A stretch of DNA of 64,000 bases from Flavobacterium aquiphilum (lineage in GTDB: Bacteria > Bacteroidota > Bacteroidia > Flavobacteriales > Flavobacteriaceae): the NCBI RefSeq assembly GCF_027111335.1, contig NZ_CP114288.1, positions 4,712,001 through 4,776,000 on the forward strand. The letters are read 5' to 3'. Positions 49,119 through 58,010 of this stretch are shown here, in pieces. The translations under genes and the position numbers were made by a program. The notes beneath the pieces were generated by a model. The model ran no database searches. It was not told the DNA's origin and saw only the letters and a list, made by a program, of their open reading frames with translations. Position 1 is the stretch's first letter. Every line of letters starts with the position of its first letter.

Positions 49119-50866
49119 AACACCTTTTATTATTTGCTCTATTGTGCTGTAATTTGCAAAAAACTACAGCACAGCAAATCAGTTCATCATCTGAAAAGCA
49201 AAACTTTTACAGTGACGAAACCATATTTCTCAGTACAAATGCAACTACATTTGTGACTGGAGAAACTTTATACTATAAACTCAATTGTCTAAAATTATCA
49301 AATAAAACTCCAAGTAACATTAGTAAAATAGCCTACATAGAACTTGTTGATAGTGACAAAAAAACAGTTTTCAAAAACAAAATTTATCTTGAAAACAGCA
49401 AAGGTCAAGGCGATTATTTTGTTCCTACAAATATCCAAACGGGTAATTATAAACTGATCGCATACACCAATTGGATGCTTAATCAAACTGTTGCGCCTTT
49501 CTTTCAAATGGATGTTGCAATCATTAACCCATTTCAAATAAGCGAAAATCAAAGTTCAGTAAATATTTCCGCAAATTCACCAAAAGCAGATACACCAGCG
49601 CTTCCTATTCAACAATCGCAAAATGTAAAAACAAATAATTACTTAAAACTCAATTTAAACAAAAAATCATTCTCAACCAGAGAACAAGCAATTATTGATA
49701 TTACAACTTTAAATGATATAACCAAAAATGGAAATTATTCTTTATCAATCAGAAAACTGGAGGATTTACCTTCAACAAAACAAACTACTGCCGAAGAATT
49801 TTCGAAAATAGCCACAAAAATAGAACCAATAAATAAAGCCAATAAAATTATTTTACCTGAATTAAGAGGCGAAATGATTAGCGGTAAAATTATTTCCAAA
49901 AACAATCCGAACGATATCCAAAATATCAACATTGGTCTGTCAATCCCTGGAAAGACATTTACTTTTAAAGTAGTAAAAACCGATAAGGAAGGAAATTTTA
50001 TTTTCAATCTGGACAAACCATATTATAATTCATCTGTAAACATTCAAGTTATGGATGACAAACGTTCTGATTATACACTGGTTTTGAATAGTAATCCTGA
50101 AATTGATTTTTCAAAACTCAACTTTAAACCAAGTGTAAATTTAACCCCTGATTTATCTGAAACTTTACTTAATCGATCAATCGCCAGTCAGATAGAAAAT
50201 GCTTATTACAGCAATAAAAAAGATAGTATTTTAAAAGTAAAACCAATAAGCGCTTTTTATGAGCCAATTGCGACAGAATATATTCTCGATGATTATACCC
50301 GATTCCCAACCCTAAAAGAAACTGCAATCGAAATTGTAAAAGAAATGTATTATGAACATAAAGACAAAAAATACACTTTACATCTAAGAGATTACAATAT
50401 CTATACTCAATCGCCTGAAGCAGCATTAGTGTTAATTGATGGTTTACTTTTACAGGACGCAAATGAACTTTTTGAATATAATATGAAGAATATATACAAA
50501 ATAAGTATAATTCCTGGTCCATATTATCTTGGCCCAAAAAAATTCAACGGACTCATCAGTTTTACCTCAAAATCTCAAGATTTTGTCAGTAAACAATCTG
50601 GATCATACATTGTTGACGCGTCAGTTTTAAAGCCTTCTATAAAAAAAGAATATTACTCTCCTGATTACACTGACAAATCCAAAAACGAAAGAATTCCTGA
50701 CTATCGCTATCAACTGTTATGGCTTCCGGAACTTACCTTAGAAAACAATGAGAAACGAATAGCTTTTTATACCTCAGATGTCACCGGAACTTTTGAGATT
50801 TCTCTCGAAGGATTTACTGATCAAGGAATTCCAATTTCACTAAAGGACACTTTTGAAGTGAAATAA
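49106..50866 (+). CDS. Secreted MG2-like protein of the DUF4249/TonB-receptor operon
   Basis: 586 residues starting at TTG 49106 (MGRLKHLLLFALLCCN), inside the end of the DUF4249 gene, which suggests translational coupling. No ATG gives a signal peptide. The mature part has an MG2-type stretch (FYSDETIFLSTNATTFVTGE, NYKLIAYTNWMLNQTV) and a plug-like segment (AALVLIDGLLLQDANELFEY). It is a shorter relative of the 798-residue protein at 29769-32165. It probably works in the periplasm with the receptor of this block. Confidence 0.75.
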   Translation: MGRLKHLLLFALLCCNLQKTTAQQISSSSEKQNFYSDETIFLSTNATTFVTGETLYYKLNCLKLSNKTPSNISKIAYIELVDSDKKTVFKNKIYLENSKGQGDYFVPTNIQTGNYKLIAYTNWMLNQTVAPFFQMDVAIINPFQISENQSSVNISANSPKADTPALPIQQSQNVKTNNYLKLNLNKKSFSTREQAIIDITTLNDITKNGNYSLSIRKLEDLPSTKQTTAEEFSKIATKIEPINKANKIILPELRGEMISGKIISKNNPNDIQNINIGLSIPGKTFTFKVVKTDKEGNFIFNLDKPYYNSSVNIQVMDDKRSDYTLVLNSNPEIDFSKLNFKPSVNLTPDLSETLLNRSIASQIENAYYSNKKDSILKVKPISAFYEPIATEYILDDYTRFPTLKETAIEIVKEMYYEHKDKKYTLHLRDYNIYTQSPEAALVLIDGLLLQDANELFEYNMKNIYKISIIPGPYYLGPKKFNGLISFTSKSQDFVSKQSGSYIVDASVLKPSIKKEYYSPDYTDKSKNERIPDYRYQLLWLPELTLENNEKRIAFYTSDVTGTFEISLEGFTDQGIPISLKDTFEVK

Positions 50867-50874
50867 ATACACTT

Positions 50875-50914
50875 AACCCCCCGCTTCATTATGATGAAAC
50901 GGGGTTTTCAATTT
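50875..50914 (+). terminator. Terminator of the accessory transport block (second, altered copy)
   Basis: Bases 50881-50914 equal 42771-42804 except for T to C at the fourth base, which makes a C-A mismatch in the stem. The T-rich tail and right arm ATGAAACGGGG are unchanged. It lies just after the stop at 50866. Confidence 0.75.
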
Positions 50915-51142
50915 ATACCTTTTCACAAATAAAAAGCAATTAAAATAATCAAATTTTAAAAACACAATCTCTCAAGCTACTCTAAAAAACCTCAAACCAC
51001 TTATCATAATCACAAAAAAACAGATAACCCTTACAACCAAGTGGCTTTTACAAAAAATTAACTGAATACTCGCACAATATTCAAAGAAAAAAAATATCTT
51101 TAGCGTGAAAATTAACATCTATTAACCTATTAAAAAAACATT

Positions 51143-51565
51143 ATGTGTGATTCTACAAAAGAACTTTCTTTTACACCTTACCCAACCATTCAAACAACCA
51201 AAATCAACACGGAAGTATTTACATTCTCTTGCCCTGAGGAAGTTACCTATCCTGTTGCCCCATTGGTATCCGCAAAATTCTACACTCCAAAAGGTGGTCC
51301 ATTAACGCTAAAAGTAAGAGCGACATTATACATGAACTCCGAAATTCCTGATGCTCCCGTTGTAGAACCTCCAGTAGAAAAAGATGGTGTTTTGACCATC
51401 AATTACGACTATAACTTTTCGATGGAAACACCGGAAACTTGCGATGTGTGGTATGTGGAACTCGATTACACGTCTCCTACTGTAGCTGACATAACAACTA
51501 TTAAATCATTCATGGTAAACTTGGATCCTGAAACTTCCAGAGGAACAGAAACTCGTGTTCCTTAA
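51143..51565 (+). CDS. Conserved-looking protein of unknown function coupled to a sensor kinase
   Basis: 140 residues, no signal peptide, composition typical of a soluble beta-rich protein (YPTIQTTKINTEVFTFSCPE, VSAKFYTPKGGPLTLKVRAT, CDVWYVELDYTSPTVADITT). I recognise no family. Its stop is 1 bp before the ATG of the histidine kinase, so the three genes to 54036 are one operon. Confidence 0.7.
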   Translation: MCDSTKELSFTPYPTIQTTKINTEVFTFSCPEEVTYPVAPLVSAKFYTPKGGPLTLKVRATLYMNSEIPDAPVVEPPVEKDGVLTINYDYNFSMETPETCDVWYVELDYTSPTVADITTIKSFMVNLDPETSRGTETRVP

Positions 51566-51566
51566 A

Positions 51567-53297
51567 ATGAATCATAGGTTTTTTTACATTTTCTTGTTAA
51601 TTCCTTTTTATCTTTTTTCACAACCAAAAGAGAATAATGTATTTGAAAAAAAAATACTTCAACAAAAAGTAATTGAATTCAAGGGAGAAATCAACTTTGT
51701 AAAAGCTCACTCTTTTTATTTAAAAAAAGAGTGGGATTCTACGTTGGTATATTCAATGAAACAATTAAGCAAAGGCAACATTGAAAAGCTTTCAGATTAT
51801 TGTCATTATTTCAGAGGAATAAGTTTCTTTAAGAAAAAACTTTTTAAGGAAGCGCAAAAAGAATTTCTTTTAACAACCAAAACTTTTGAACTCTTACCCT
51901 TAAGAAATTTAACACTTGGAAATTCCTTATTAGAATTAAAAGAATTTAAAAAAGCGCTTATATATTACAAAGAATCCGAAAAACAATTTATTAAATTAAA
52001 CGAAACCAGTTATCTAGCAGATGTAAATATAGGCATTGGGACTACATATATATTTTTAAAACAATATAATGAAGCAGAATTTTTTCTATTTAAAAATTTA
52101 AATATAAATTTAAAAACACTGAATAAGACTAAAATTTGCTCCTCATATATAAATCTTGCTAATTTATTTTATGAACAATACAAAGATGATTTGGCTATTT
52201 TTTACTTCAAAAAATCATATGACTTATCAAAAAAAGTAAATGATTTTGAAACAAAAAGAATTGCATCAAAGAACATGTCTGTCGTAGAAGAAAACAAAGG
52301 CCACTTTAAAGAAGCTTTAGTTTACAGAAAAGAATCCGAAAAATGGAATGACTCAGTAAACAACCAAAATAAAATATGGGCAGTTGCCGATTTTGAGAAA
52401 AAATATGCGGTAGCCCAAAAACAAAAACAAATTTCGATACTCAAAATAGAGAACAGATTAAAAGACACACAGCGGAATACCCTGTTTTTTTCAATAATAG
52501 GTTTATTATTGCTTTTGGTGGGTGGCGTTTATGTATATGCGCAAAAAGTAAAAAATGCCAAAATCATACTTAACCAAAAAGAAAAACTAGACGAACTCAA
52601 CGCAACCAAAGACCAATTATTTTCTATAGTGAGCCATGATTTACGATCATCGGTGAATGCCTTAAAAACAAGCAACACCAAACTAACAGCTTCTTTGGAA
52701 ACCCAAAATTACAGTGAGCTCAATCAACTGCTATATCAAAATAGCAATATTGCAAACAGTGCCTACAGCCTACTTGATAATTTGTTGCATTGGGCATTGT
52801 TGCAGACCAAGCAATTGTATTTCCACAAAGATTCGGTACACCTTCACTCTATTGTCCAACAAATAGAATACAACTACAAACCTTTACTGCTTGACAAAAG
52901 CATCACTTTTGAGAACAGAGTTTCCAAAAATAATTTTATCTTCGTGGATCTTGATTCGTTAAAAATCATTTTTCGTAATTTGCTTGACAACGCCATAAAA
53001 TTCACATCTGAAAACGGAAAAATCAGTTTCTATACGATTGAGACAAACACTGATTTTTGCCAACTTATAATCGAAGACAGCGGTTTGGGAATGACCCAAA
53101 ACACCATAAATGAATTGCTTCAGGACAATGAATTATTGGCCAAAAAAAGCAACTCGGAGATTATAGGAACCGGACTTGGAATGCAGTTATGCAAACAAAT
53201 GATTAAGAAAAACGGCGGGACTCTTGCTATAGAAAGTGAGCTCGGAAAAGGAACCAAGATGATACTTTCTTTCCCAAAAACAGCACAAAATGGATAA
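51567..53297 (+). CDS. TPR-containing membrane sensor histidine kinase
   Basis: 576 residues from the ATG at 51567; an in-frame GTG at 51555 lies inside the previous gene. A signal-like N-terminus (FLLIPFYLFSQ) is followed by a periplasmic tetratricopeptide region to ~300, one membrane helix (~306-325, FFSIIGLLLLLVGGVYVYAQ), and a cytoplasmic kinase. His357 lies in LFSIVSHDLRSSVNALK. The N, G1 and G2 boxes are RNLLDNAIKFT, IIEDSGLGM and GTGLGMQLCKQM. It overlaps the LytTR regulator by 8 bp, making a two-component pair. Confidence 0.9.
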   Translation: MNHRFFYIFLLIPFYLFSQPKENNVFEKKILQQKVIEFKGEINFVKAHSFYLKKEWDSTLVYSMKQLSKGNIEKLSDYCHYFRGISFFKKKLFKEAQKEFLLTTKTFELLPLRNLTLGNSLLELKEFKKALIYYKESEKQFIKLNETSYLADVNIGIGTTYIFLKQYNEAEFFLFKNLNINLKTLNKTKICSSYINLANLFYEQYKDDLAIFYFKKSYDLSKKVNDFETKRIASKNMSVVEENKGHFKEALVYRKESEKWNDSVNNQNKIWAVADFEKKYAVAQKQKQISILKIENRLKDTQRNTLFFSIIGLLLLLVGGVYVYAQKVKNAKIILNQKEKLDELNATKDQLFSIVSHDLRSSVNALKTSNTKLTASLETQNYSELNQLLYQNSNIANSAYSLLDNLLHWALLQTKQLYFHKDSVHLHSIVQQIEYNYKPLLLDKSITFENRVSKNNFIFVDLDSLKIIFRNLLDNAIKFTSENGKISFYTIETNTDFCQLIIEDSGLGMTQNTINELLQDNELLAKKSNSEIIGTGLGMQLCKQMIKKNGGTLAIESELGKGTKMILSFPKTAQNG

Positions 53298-54036
53298 AAT
53301 CAACGTACTTATAATAGAGGATACCCCTGAACAAAGCGATGCTTTAAGCAAAGTCTTAGTAGCAAATAACTACAATATAACAGGAGTTGCTAAAAATTAT
53401 ACTGATGCGTTGAAACTGTTCTATCAAAACACTGTCGATATCATAGTCATTGATGTATTTCTAGATGGAAAACCGGACGGTATCACCTTTGCCGAGACTA
53501 TAAACATTGTGCCAAATGCATCCAAACCTTTTGTTTTTTTAACAAGTTCCCAAGATCGTCAAATTTTTGAAAGAGCCAAACTCACTAAGCCTTTTAGTTT
53601 TTTAATGAAGCCATTTAATGAATTGGAAATCCTTTACGCATTGGAAATGGCTGTCGAAAAATTCTACGAACAGACCAATGTCTTTTTGAGTGAAGACCAA
53701 GACACTGTTATCAGCAACGATTACTTGTTTATTAAAAAGAAAAATGCACTAAAAAAAGTATCCTTACAAGACATTCTATACATAGAAGTAGAGGAACGTT
53801 ATTGCAATATCATTACCGAAAAGGAAAAGTTTGTCATTTTGATTTCGTTAACCAAAATTAGTGTACTTCTCGACAAAAATAAATTCATCAGAACCCACAG
53901 AAACTATATTGTCAACACAGATAAAATTGAGGAAATCATTTTATCTGACAATCTAATTATTATAAAAGGAAACCATAAAATAAACCTGAGCGATACTTAT
54001 AAAGATTTCATCAAAAAGATGAACATCATATCGTAG
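53290..54036 (+). CDS. LytTR-family response regulator
   Basis: 248 residues. The receiver domain has NVLIIEDTPEQSD with the acidic pair, VIDVFLDGKPDG with the phosphoacceptor Asp, and a Lys in FSFLMKPFNE. The C-terminal LytTR DNA-binding domain has DILYIEVEERYCNIITEKEK and FIRTHRNYIVNTDKIEEI. Partner of the kinase upstream. Target genes are unknown; the transport block before it is a candidate. Confidence 0.92.
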   Translation: MDKINVLIIEDTPEQSDALSKVLVANNYNITGVAKNYTDALKLFYQNTVDIIVIDVFLDGKPDGITFAETINIVPNASKPFVFLTSSQDRQIFERAKLTKPFSFLMKPFNELEILYALEMAVEKFYEQTNVFLSEDQDTVISNDYLFIKKKNALKKVSLQDILYIEVEERYCNIITEKEKFVILISLTKISVLLDKNKFIRTHRNYIVNTDKIEEIILSDNLIIIKGNHKINLSDTYKDFIKKMNIIS

Positions 54037-54362
54037 ATTCCTTTTTAGAAGTTACCTTTTTCAAAAGAAATCAATCCAAAAATTAATCATCCTCACCTTC
54101 AGCCCGATTGCTTCGCCTGATTGATTCGCTCCTATAAACCAATATCCTCGTAGTGAAGCGAAGAAATAAAGGCGAAAGTATAGCCCCATGCTTGCGATAA
54201 AGACTTTTGCTTTTCTTCTTAAAATCATTAGTTAATTGTGTAGGATTTATCAATCCAACTAGCCTTTTTATGACAATAAAAAGGTCTCTCATGACATTCC
54301 TTTTTATGACAAGCTATTAGAAACGTAATTTTAGGCTAAGATAGAATTGAAAATAACAACTT
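54037..54362. other. Intergenic region with a repeat-like patch
   Basis: Between 54100 and 54190 the sequence is less A/T-rich than its surroundings and includes imperfect self-complementary words (CTTCGCCTGATTGATTCGCT and TGAAGCGAAGAAATAAAGGC). A 69-codon minus-strand frame runs over it but looks like translated repeat, so I call no gene. Confidence 0.35.
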
Positions 54363-54602
54363 ATGAAACTAGCAATTAACAACCACATAAACATGCAATT
54401 CAATACTTTTTTCAACAAAATCAACCCTTGGCTAGGACTTTTGGGATCATTATGTCTGATTGTTCCTAGCTTATACGACATCCTTGATGATCCTTTCCAA
54501 ATTACCCTTGATCATTTGACATTGGCAATTGGTGTGATCTTTATGGTAATATTCTTAAAACAAATTTTTGACAGAATCATCAATTTAGAGGGAATGGAAT
54601 GA
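54363..54602 (+). CDS. Small two-span membrane protein of unknown function
   Basis: 79 residues. Two hydrophobic helices (PWLGLLGSLCLIVPSLYDIL and HLTLAIGVIFMVIFLKQIF) and a short cytoplasmic end (IINLEGME). The frame could start at the ATG 54363 or at the Met 10 codons later (MQFNTFFNK). It is followed by a terminator and then rpoD. No family is recognised. Confidence 0.65.
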   Translation: MKLAINNHINMQFNTFFNKINPWLGLLGSLCLIVPSLYDILDDPFQITLDHLTLAIGVIFMVIFLKQIFDRIINLEGME

Positions 54603-54639
54603 AATAGTCTCATCCCATAAATAGTTAAATTAGTTAAAT

Positions 54640-54678
54640 TCACCTGTTTCTATTCGCTTGGAAAACAGGTGATTTTGT
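54640..54678 (+). terminator. Terminator between the small membrane gene and rpoD
   Basis: Stem TCACCTGTTT (54640-54649) and AAACAGGTGA (54663-54672) with a 13-nt loop, followed by TTTTGTTTT. Confidence 0.7.
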
Positions 54679-54772
54679 TTTAATTTAAAAAAAGAATTGG
54701 ACTTTTGTAACTTTTTTGAAACCCCACACGTATAACAACTCGTACACTTAAAAAAATTGAGGAGACAAAAAC

Positions 54773-55636
54773 ATGAGACAACTTAAAATCACCAAGCAGG
54801 TTACCAATCGTGAAACCGCTTCATTAGACAAATATTTACAAGAAATTGGAAAAGTTGACCTTATTACCGCTGACGAAGAAGTAGAATTAGCACAAAGAAT
54901 TAAAGCCGGCGATCAAAGAGCCCTTGAAAAATTAACAAAAGCTAATTTACGTTTCGTGGTTTCGGTAGCAAAACAATACCAAAATCAAGGCCTTACCCTT
55001 CCCGATTTGATCAATGAAGGAAATCTTGGTTTGATAAAGGCAGCACAAAGATTTGATGAAACACGTGGTTTTAAATTCATTTCATACGCTGTATGGTGGA
55101 TTCGTCAATCGATTCTTCAAGCTTTAGCAGAGCAATCCCGTATTGTTCGTTTACCTTTAAACAAAATTGGTTCTATCAATAAAATCAACAAAATGTACGC
55201 TTTATTAGAACAATCTAATGAACGTCCACCATCTGCTGAAGAAATTGCAAAAGAACTTGACATGACTGTAAATGACGTAAAAGAGTCTATGAAAAACTCT
55301 GGTCGTCATTTATCAATGGATGCTCCTCTTGTAGAAGGAGAAGATTCAAACCTTTATGACGTATTACGTTCTGGTGAATCTCCAAATCCGGACAGAGAAT
55401 TAATCCATGAATCATTGCGTACCGAAATTGAGCGTTCACTTGAAACATTGACTCCTAGAGAAGCTGATGTTGTTCGTTTGTATTTTGGACTAGGTGACCA
55501 ACACCCAATGACATTAGAAGAAATTGGAGAAACTTTTGACCTAACTCGCGAACGTGTTCGTCAAATCAAAGAAAAAGCAATCCGTAGATTAAAACACACT
55601 TCAAGAAGTAAAATTTTAAAAACCTATTTAGGTTAA
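54773..55636 (+). CDS. rpoD: Primary RNA polymerase sigma factor RpoD (SigA)
   Basis: 287 residues. Region 1.2 starts at [20 protein letters not shown]. Region 2 has [20 protein letters not shown] and the -10 reading helix [20 protein letters not shown]. Region 3 follows, and region 4 has [20 protein letters not shown] and the helix-turn-helix [20 protein letters not shown]. Region 1.1 and the non-conserved region are absent, as in Bacteroidota. That matches the TTG/TAnnTTTG promoters seen in this window. Confidence 0.97.
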   Translation: MRQLKITKQVTNRETASLDKYLQEIGKVDLITADEEVELAQRIKAGDQRALEKLTKANLRFVVSVAKQYQNQGLTLPDLINEGNLGLIKAAQRFDETRGFKFISYAVWWIRQSILQALAEQSRIVRLPLNKIGSINKINKMYALLEQSNERPPSAEEIAKELDMTVNDVKESMKNSGRHLSMDAPLVEGEDSNLYDVLRSGESPNPDRELIHESLRTEIERSLETLTPREADVVRLYFGLGDQHPMTLEEIGETFDLTRERVRQIKEKAIRRLKHTSRSKILKTYLG

Positions 55637-55696
55637 AAATATCCCCAAATTAAAATTTTTAAAAAACAATTTTAAATCTTTTAATACAACGTGAAC

Positions 55697-55770
55697 AACA
55701 GTCTGATTAACTGTTCGTTTTTTGATTGATGATTGAAACTCCGGCTGATTACCGGAGTTTTATTTTTTTA
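55697..55770 (+). terminator. Tandem terminator hairpins after rpoD
   Basis: Hairpin 1: AACAGT/ACTGTT (55697-55702, 55710-55715) followed by GTTTTTTG. Hairpin 2: AAACTCCGG/CCGGAGTTT (55736-55744, 55752-55760) followed by T. Both have the loop CTGATTA. Confidence 0.75.
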
Positions 55771-55772
55771 TA

Positions 55773-55780
55773 TACCTTTG
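55773..55780 (+). promoter_or_regulatory. -7 box of rpe
   Basis: TACCTTTG matches TAnnTTTG, 78 bp before the rpe ATG. No clear TTG lies 17-23 bp upstream. The predicted leader contains the two palindromes below. Confidence 0.45.
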
Positions 55781-55798
55781 CAAAAAATAAAAGAAAAG

Positions 55799-55849
55799 AT
55801 GCACTGCAGTGCATTTCAACGTAAAAGTAAAGATGTACTGCAGTGCATC
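55799..55849 (+). repeat. Tandem palindromic repeats in the rpe leader
   Basis: ATGCACTGCAGTGCAT (55799-55814) is a perfect 16-bp palindrome. GATGTACTGCAGTGCATC (55832-55849) is the same with one mismatched pair. Each is followed by TCAAC. They either form leader hairpins, act as an operator, or are a small inserted repeat. Confidence 0.6.
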
Positions 55850-55857
55850 TCAACATA

Positions 55858-56523
55858 ATGAAAAACACACTTATAGCTCCTTCAGTATTAGCAGCCGATT
55901 TTGCCAATTTGCAACGTGATATCGAAATGATTAACAACAGTCAGGCCGACTGGTTTCACATTGACATCATGGATGGTGTTTTTGTTCCAAATATCTCTTT
56001 TGGAATGCCAGTTCTTGAAGCCATTACAAGACACACTAAAAAAACGGTTGATGTACATTTGATGATTGTAAATCCTGACCAATACATTAAAACATTCAAA
56101 GATCTGGGTGCCGATATTTTAACTGTACACTATGAAGCTTGTAACCATTTGCACAGAACCCTTCAAGCCATCAAAGCTCAAGGAATGAAAGCTGGAGTAG
56201 CCCTAAACCCACATACAAATGTTGATTTATTAGAAGATATAATCAATGACATCGACATGGTTTGCATTATGAGTGTAAACCCAGGCTTTGGAGGACAATC
56301 TTTCATAGAAAACACTTATACCAAAGTAAGAAAACTAAAAGATTTGATTACTAAAAAAGGAGCCTCAACTCTTATAGAAATTGATGGTGGAGTTACCAAC
56401 AAAAATGCTTTGCAATTAGTTCAAGCAGGAGCAGATGTACTTGTGGCCGGAAGCTTTGTATTTAATGCAAAAGACCCTATTGCAACCGTAGCTGATTTAA
56501 AACAATTGTTGACAACATTATAA
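55858..56523 (+). CDS. rpe: Ribulose-phosphate 3-epimerase
   Basis: 221 residues from the ATG at 55858 (MKNTLIAPSVLAADFANLQ). An earlier in-frame ATG at 55843 lies inside the palindrome and is not preferred. The TIM-barrel signatures are HIDIMDGVFVPNISFGMPVL, VDVHLMIVNPDQYI, MSVNPGFGGQSFI and EIDGGVTNKNA. The enzyme interconverts ribulose-5-phosphate and xylulose-5-phosphate. It is a single gene with a strong terminator. Confidence 0.97.
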   Translation: MKNTLIAPSVLAADFANLQRDIEMINNSQADWFHIDIMDGVFVPNISFGMPVLEAITRHTKKTVDVHLMIVNPDQYIKTFKDLGADILTVHYEACNHLHRTLQAIKAQGMKAGVALNPHTNVDLLEDIINDIDMVCIMSVNPGFGGQSFIENTYTKVRKLKDLITKKGASTLIEIDGGVTNKNALQLVQAGADVLVAGSFVFNAKDPIATVADLKQLLTTL

Positions 56524-56531
56524 AAAAAGAA

Positions 56532-56567
56532 AAAGTCCCAATACTCATAAAAAAGCATTGGGACTTT
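56532..56567. terminator. Bidirectional terminator between rpe and the CBS gene
   Basis: Stem AAAGTCCCAAT (56532-56542) and ATTGGGACTTT (56557-56567) with a 14-nt loop. A-rich sequence on the left gives U for the minus strand. Confidence 0.8.
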
Positions 56568-56580
56568 CATTAGTAAGCAC

Positions 56581-57006
56581 TCAATTTTTATATTGTTCTA
56601 ATAAATACTTTATCAAATCTGTTGTAGTCAATATACCGACCAACAGATGATCTTCACATACCGGCAAAGCATGAAAATTCTTGGTACATAATATTTCTGC
56701 CGCTTCTTTAATGGTAGTTTCCGGAGTTATTGTCGTCAACTTCTTAGCCATTACTTGTTCTACGGTAAACATATTATAAACAGTGGTATCTACAACTTCC
56801 TCATCATCGTCTATTGCGTCTGCAAAAGAAATACGCAACAAATCGGTATAACTCAACATCCCAATTATCGTTGCACCACTTACTACCGGAATATGTCTAA
56901 TTTTATAATGCTTAAAAAGAGATTCTGCTTTGGTCAAATCATCTGAAATAGTCAACTTAATTATATCTTTAGTCATGATTGTTGACACGGGAACATTCTT
57001 TCTCAT
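56581..57006 (-). CDS. CBS-domain pair protein
   Basis: 141 residues comprising two CBS domains: VSTIMTKDIIKLTISDDLTK to MLSYTDLLRIS, and MAKKLTTITPETTIKEAAEI to VGILTTTDLIKYL. CBS pairs bind adenosine nucleotides and gate other proteins; here it stands alone, so the partner is unknown. It is convergent with rpe and codirectional with the MtfA-like gene. Confidence 0.9.
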   Translation of the reverse strand: MRKNVPVSTIMTKDIIKLTISDDLTKAESLFKHYKIRHIPVVSGATIIGMLSYTDLLRISFADAIDDDEEVVDTTVYNMFTVEQVMAKKLTTITPETTIKEAAEILCTKNFHALPVCEDHLLVGILTTTDLIKYLLEQYKN

Positions 57007-57101
57007 AATGGCCTCTTCTTTAAATTATATACAAATTTATAATAGAAAATCAACCCAAAATATGATGTTTATCAGTTGCGAATCAAAACAATTTTAAGAC
57101 A

Positions 57102-57929
57102 TTACTGTTTCATATTTAGCATCAAACTCACTTTATCATACAAGTCTGGGAAACGAGTTTTAAACTCCAAAGGAGTTTCAAAATAATGCTCTAAAACTAC
57201 AGCTAGAAATTCAAATTGGTTCGTAAAGGCATAAAGTCTAAAATAATTGGAGTTTATTAATTGCTGCCTAAATGCGGCATCATTCATTTCTTCATTAATT
57301 AAGCTGTACATCTTTGAAAAAATAGCTGCACCGCTATCATTACTTTCCATTCCGTGATAATGCAAAACATGAGCAAATTCGTGGATTCCAAGATTAAGAT
57401 TATCTGTAGCTATGTCAAATCCTTTTTGAAAATCTTCCCAAGAAAAAACAACTGTTTTTGCATTAGGGTTAAATTCTCCTTTGTGGTATTGTTTGGTTAT
57501 AGTCGAAAAATAGATTGAAGGATAAATAATTACTTTTTCAAAAACTTCACAAAGATACTCCCTCATACCAAACGAGAGCATGATCAAAGTTGCCGCTACA
57601 TAAACTTTTACCTCTTCAGTTATGATAAAATCTTCACGACTTACAAATTCATATTTATCAAGAAAACATGCAACCCTGTGCTCAAAATACACTTTTTCCT
57701 TATCTGATAAACGAGAATAAAAAACAAATTTTGTATTTAAAAAACTGAGTGCATCTGCATCAATTTTTTTGGGAAAAGGACAAAAATGGACAATTAAAGG
57801 CCGACTGTAAGCCAAAGCAAAAAAGTACTCCAAGAACCTAAAAAAAATAGCAAGAAAAAAAATCAATAAGGAAACGACAATAAAAAAAAGAAAGACTAAA
57901 GTAACAGGCAGCGATATATTGTCATCCAT
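57102..57929 (-). CDS. MtfA-like zinc metallopeptidase (M90) with an N-terminal membrane anchor
   Basis: 275 residues. The N-terminus has a hydrophobic helix (PVTLVFLFFIVVSLLIFFLA). The zinc motif is LGIHEFAHVLHYHGMESN (HExxH), with an earlier FSWEDFQKGFDIATDN and a later NQFEFLAVVLEHYFETP that probably gives the third ligand. In E. coli MtfA is cytosolic and interacts with Mlc, so the membrane anchor is a difference. It is in line with the CBS gene but has its own spacing of 95 bp. Confidence 0.85.
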   Translation of the reverse strand: MDDNISLPVTLVFLFFIVVSLLIFFLAIFFRFLEYFFALAYSRPLIVHFCPFPKKIDADALSFLNTKFVFYSRLSDKEKVYFEHRVACFLDKYEFVSREDFIITEEVKVYVAATLIMLSFGMREYLCEVFEKVIIYPSIYFSTITKQYHKGEFNPNAKTVVFSWEDFQKGFDIATDNLNLGIHEFAHVLHYHGMESNDSGAAIFSKMYSLINEEMNDAAFRQQLINSNYFRLYAFTNQFEFLAVVLEHYFETPLEFKTRFPDLYDKVSLMLNMKQ

Positions 57930-57967
57930 AAAATATGATTTGGGGGTTATACTTTATTTCAAAAACA

Positions 57968-58005
57968 AAAAGCAAAATTATAAATTCATTTACAATTTTG
58001 CTTTT
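57968..58005 (-). terminator. Terminator after tRNA-Arg
   Basis: Stem AAAAGCAAAATT (57968-57979) and AATTTTGCTTTT (57994-58005) with a 14-nt loop, then T-rich sequence on the minus strand. It starts 6 bp past the tRNA 3' end. Confidence 0.75.
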
Positions 58006-58010
58006 AAAAG

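Noticed and set aside
54083..54292. 69-codon minus-strand frame between the LytTR gene and the small membrane gene
   Set aside because: It overlies a patch that looks like a repeat, has no recognisable domain, and has no clear promoter; probably not a gene.
55749..55937. Minus-strand 62-codon frame over the rpe leader
   Set aside because: It is generated by the palindromes and antisense of the rpe start; no coding features.
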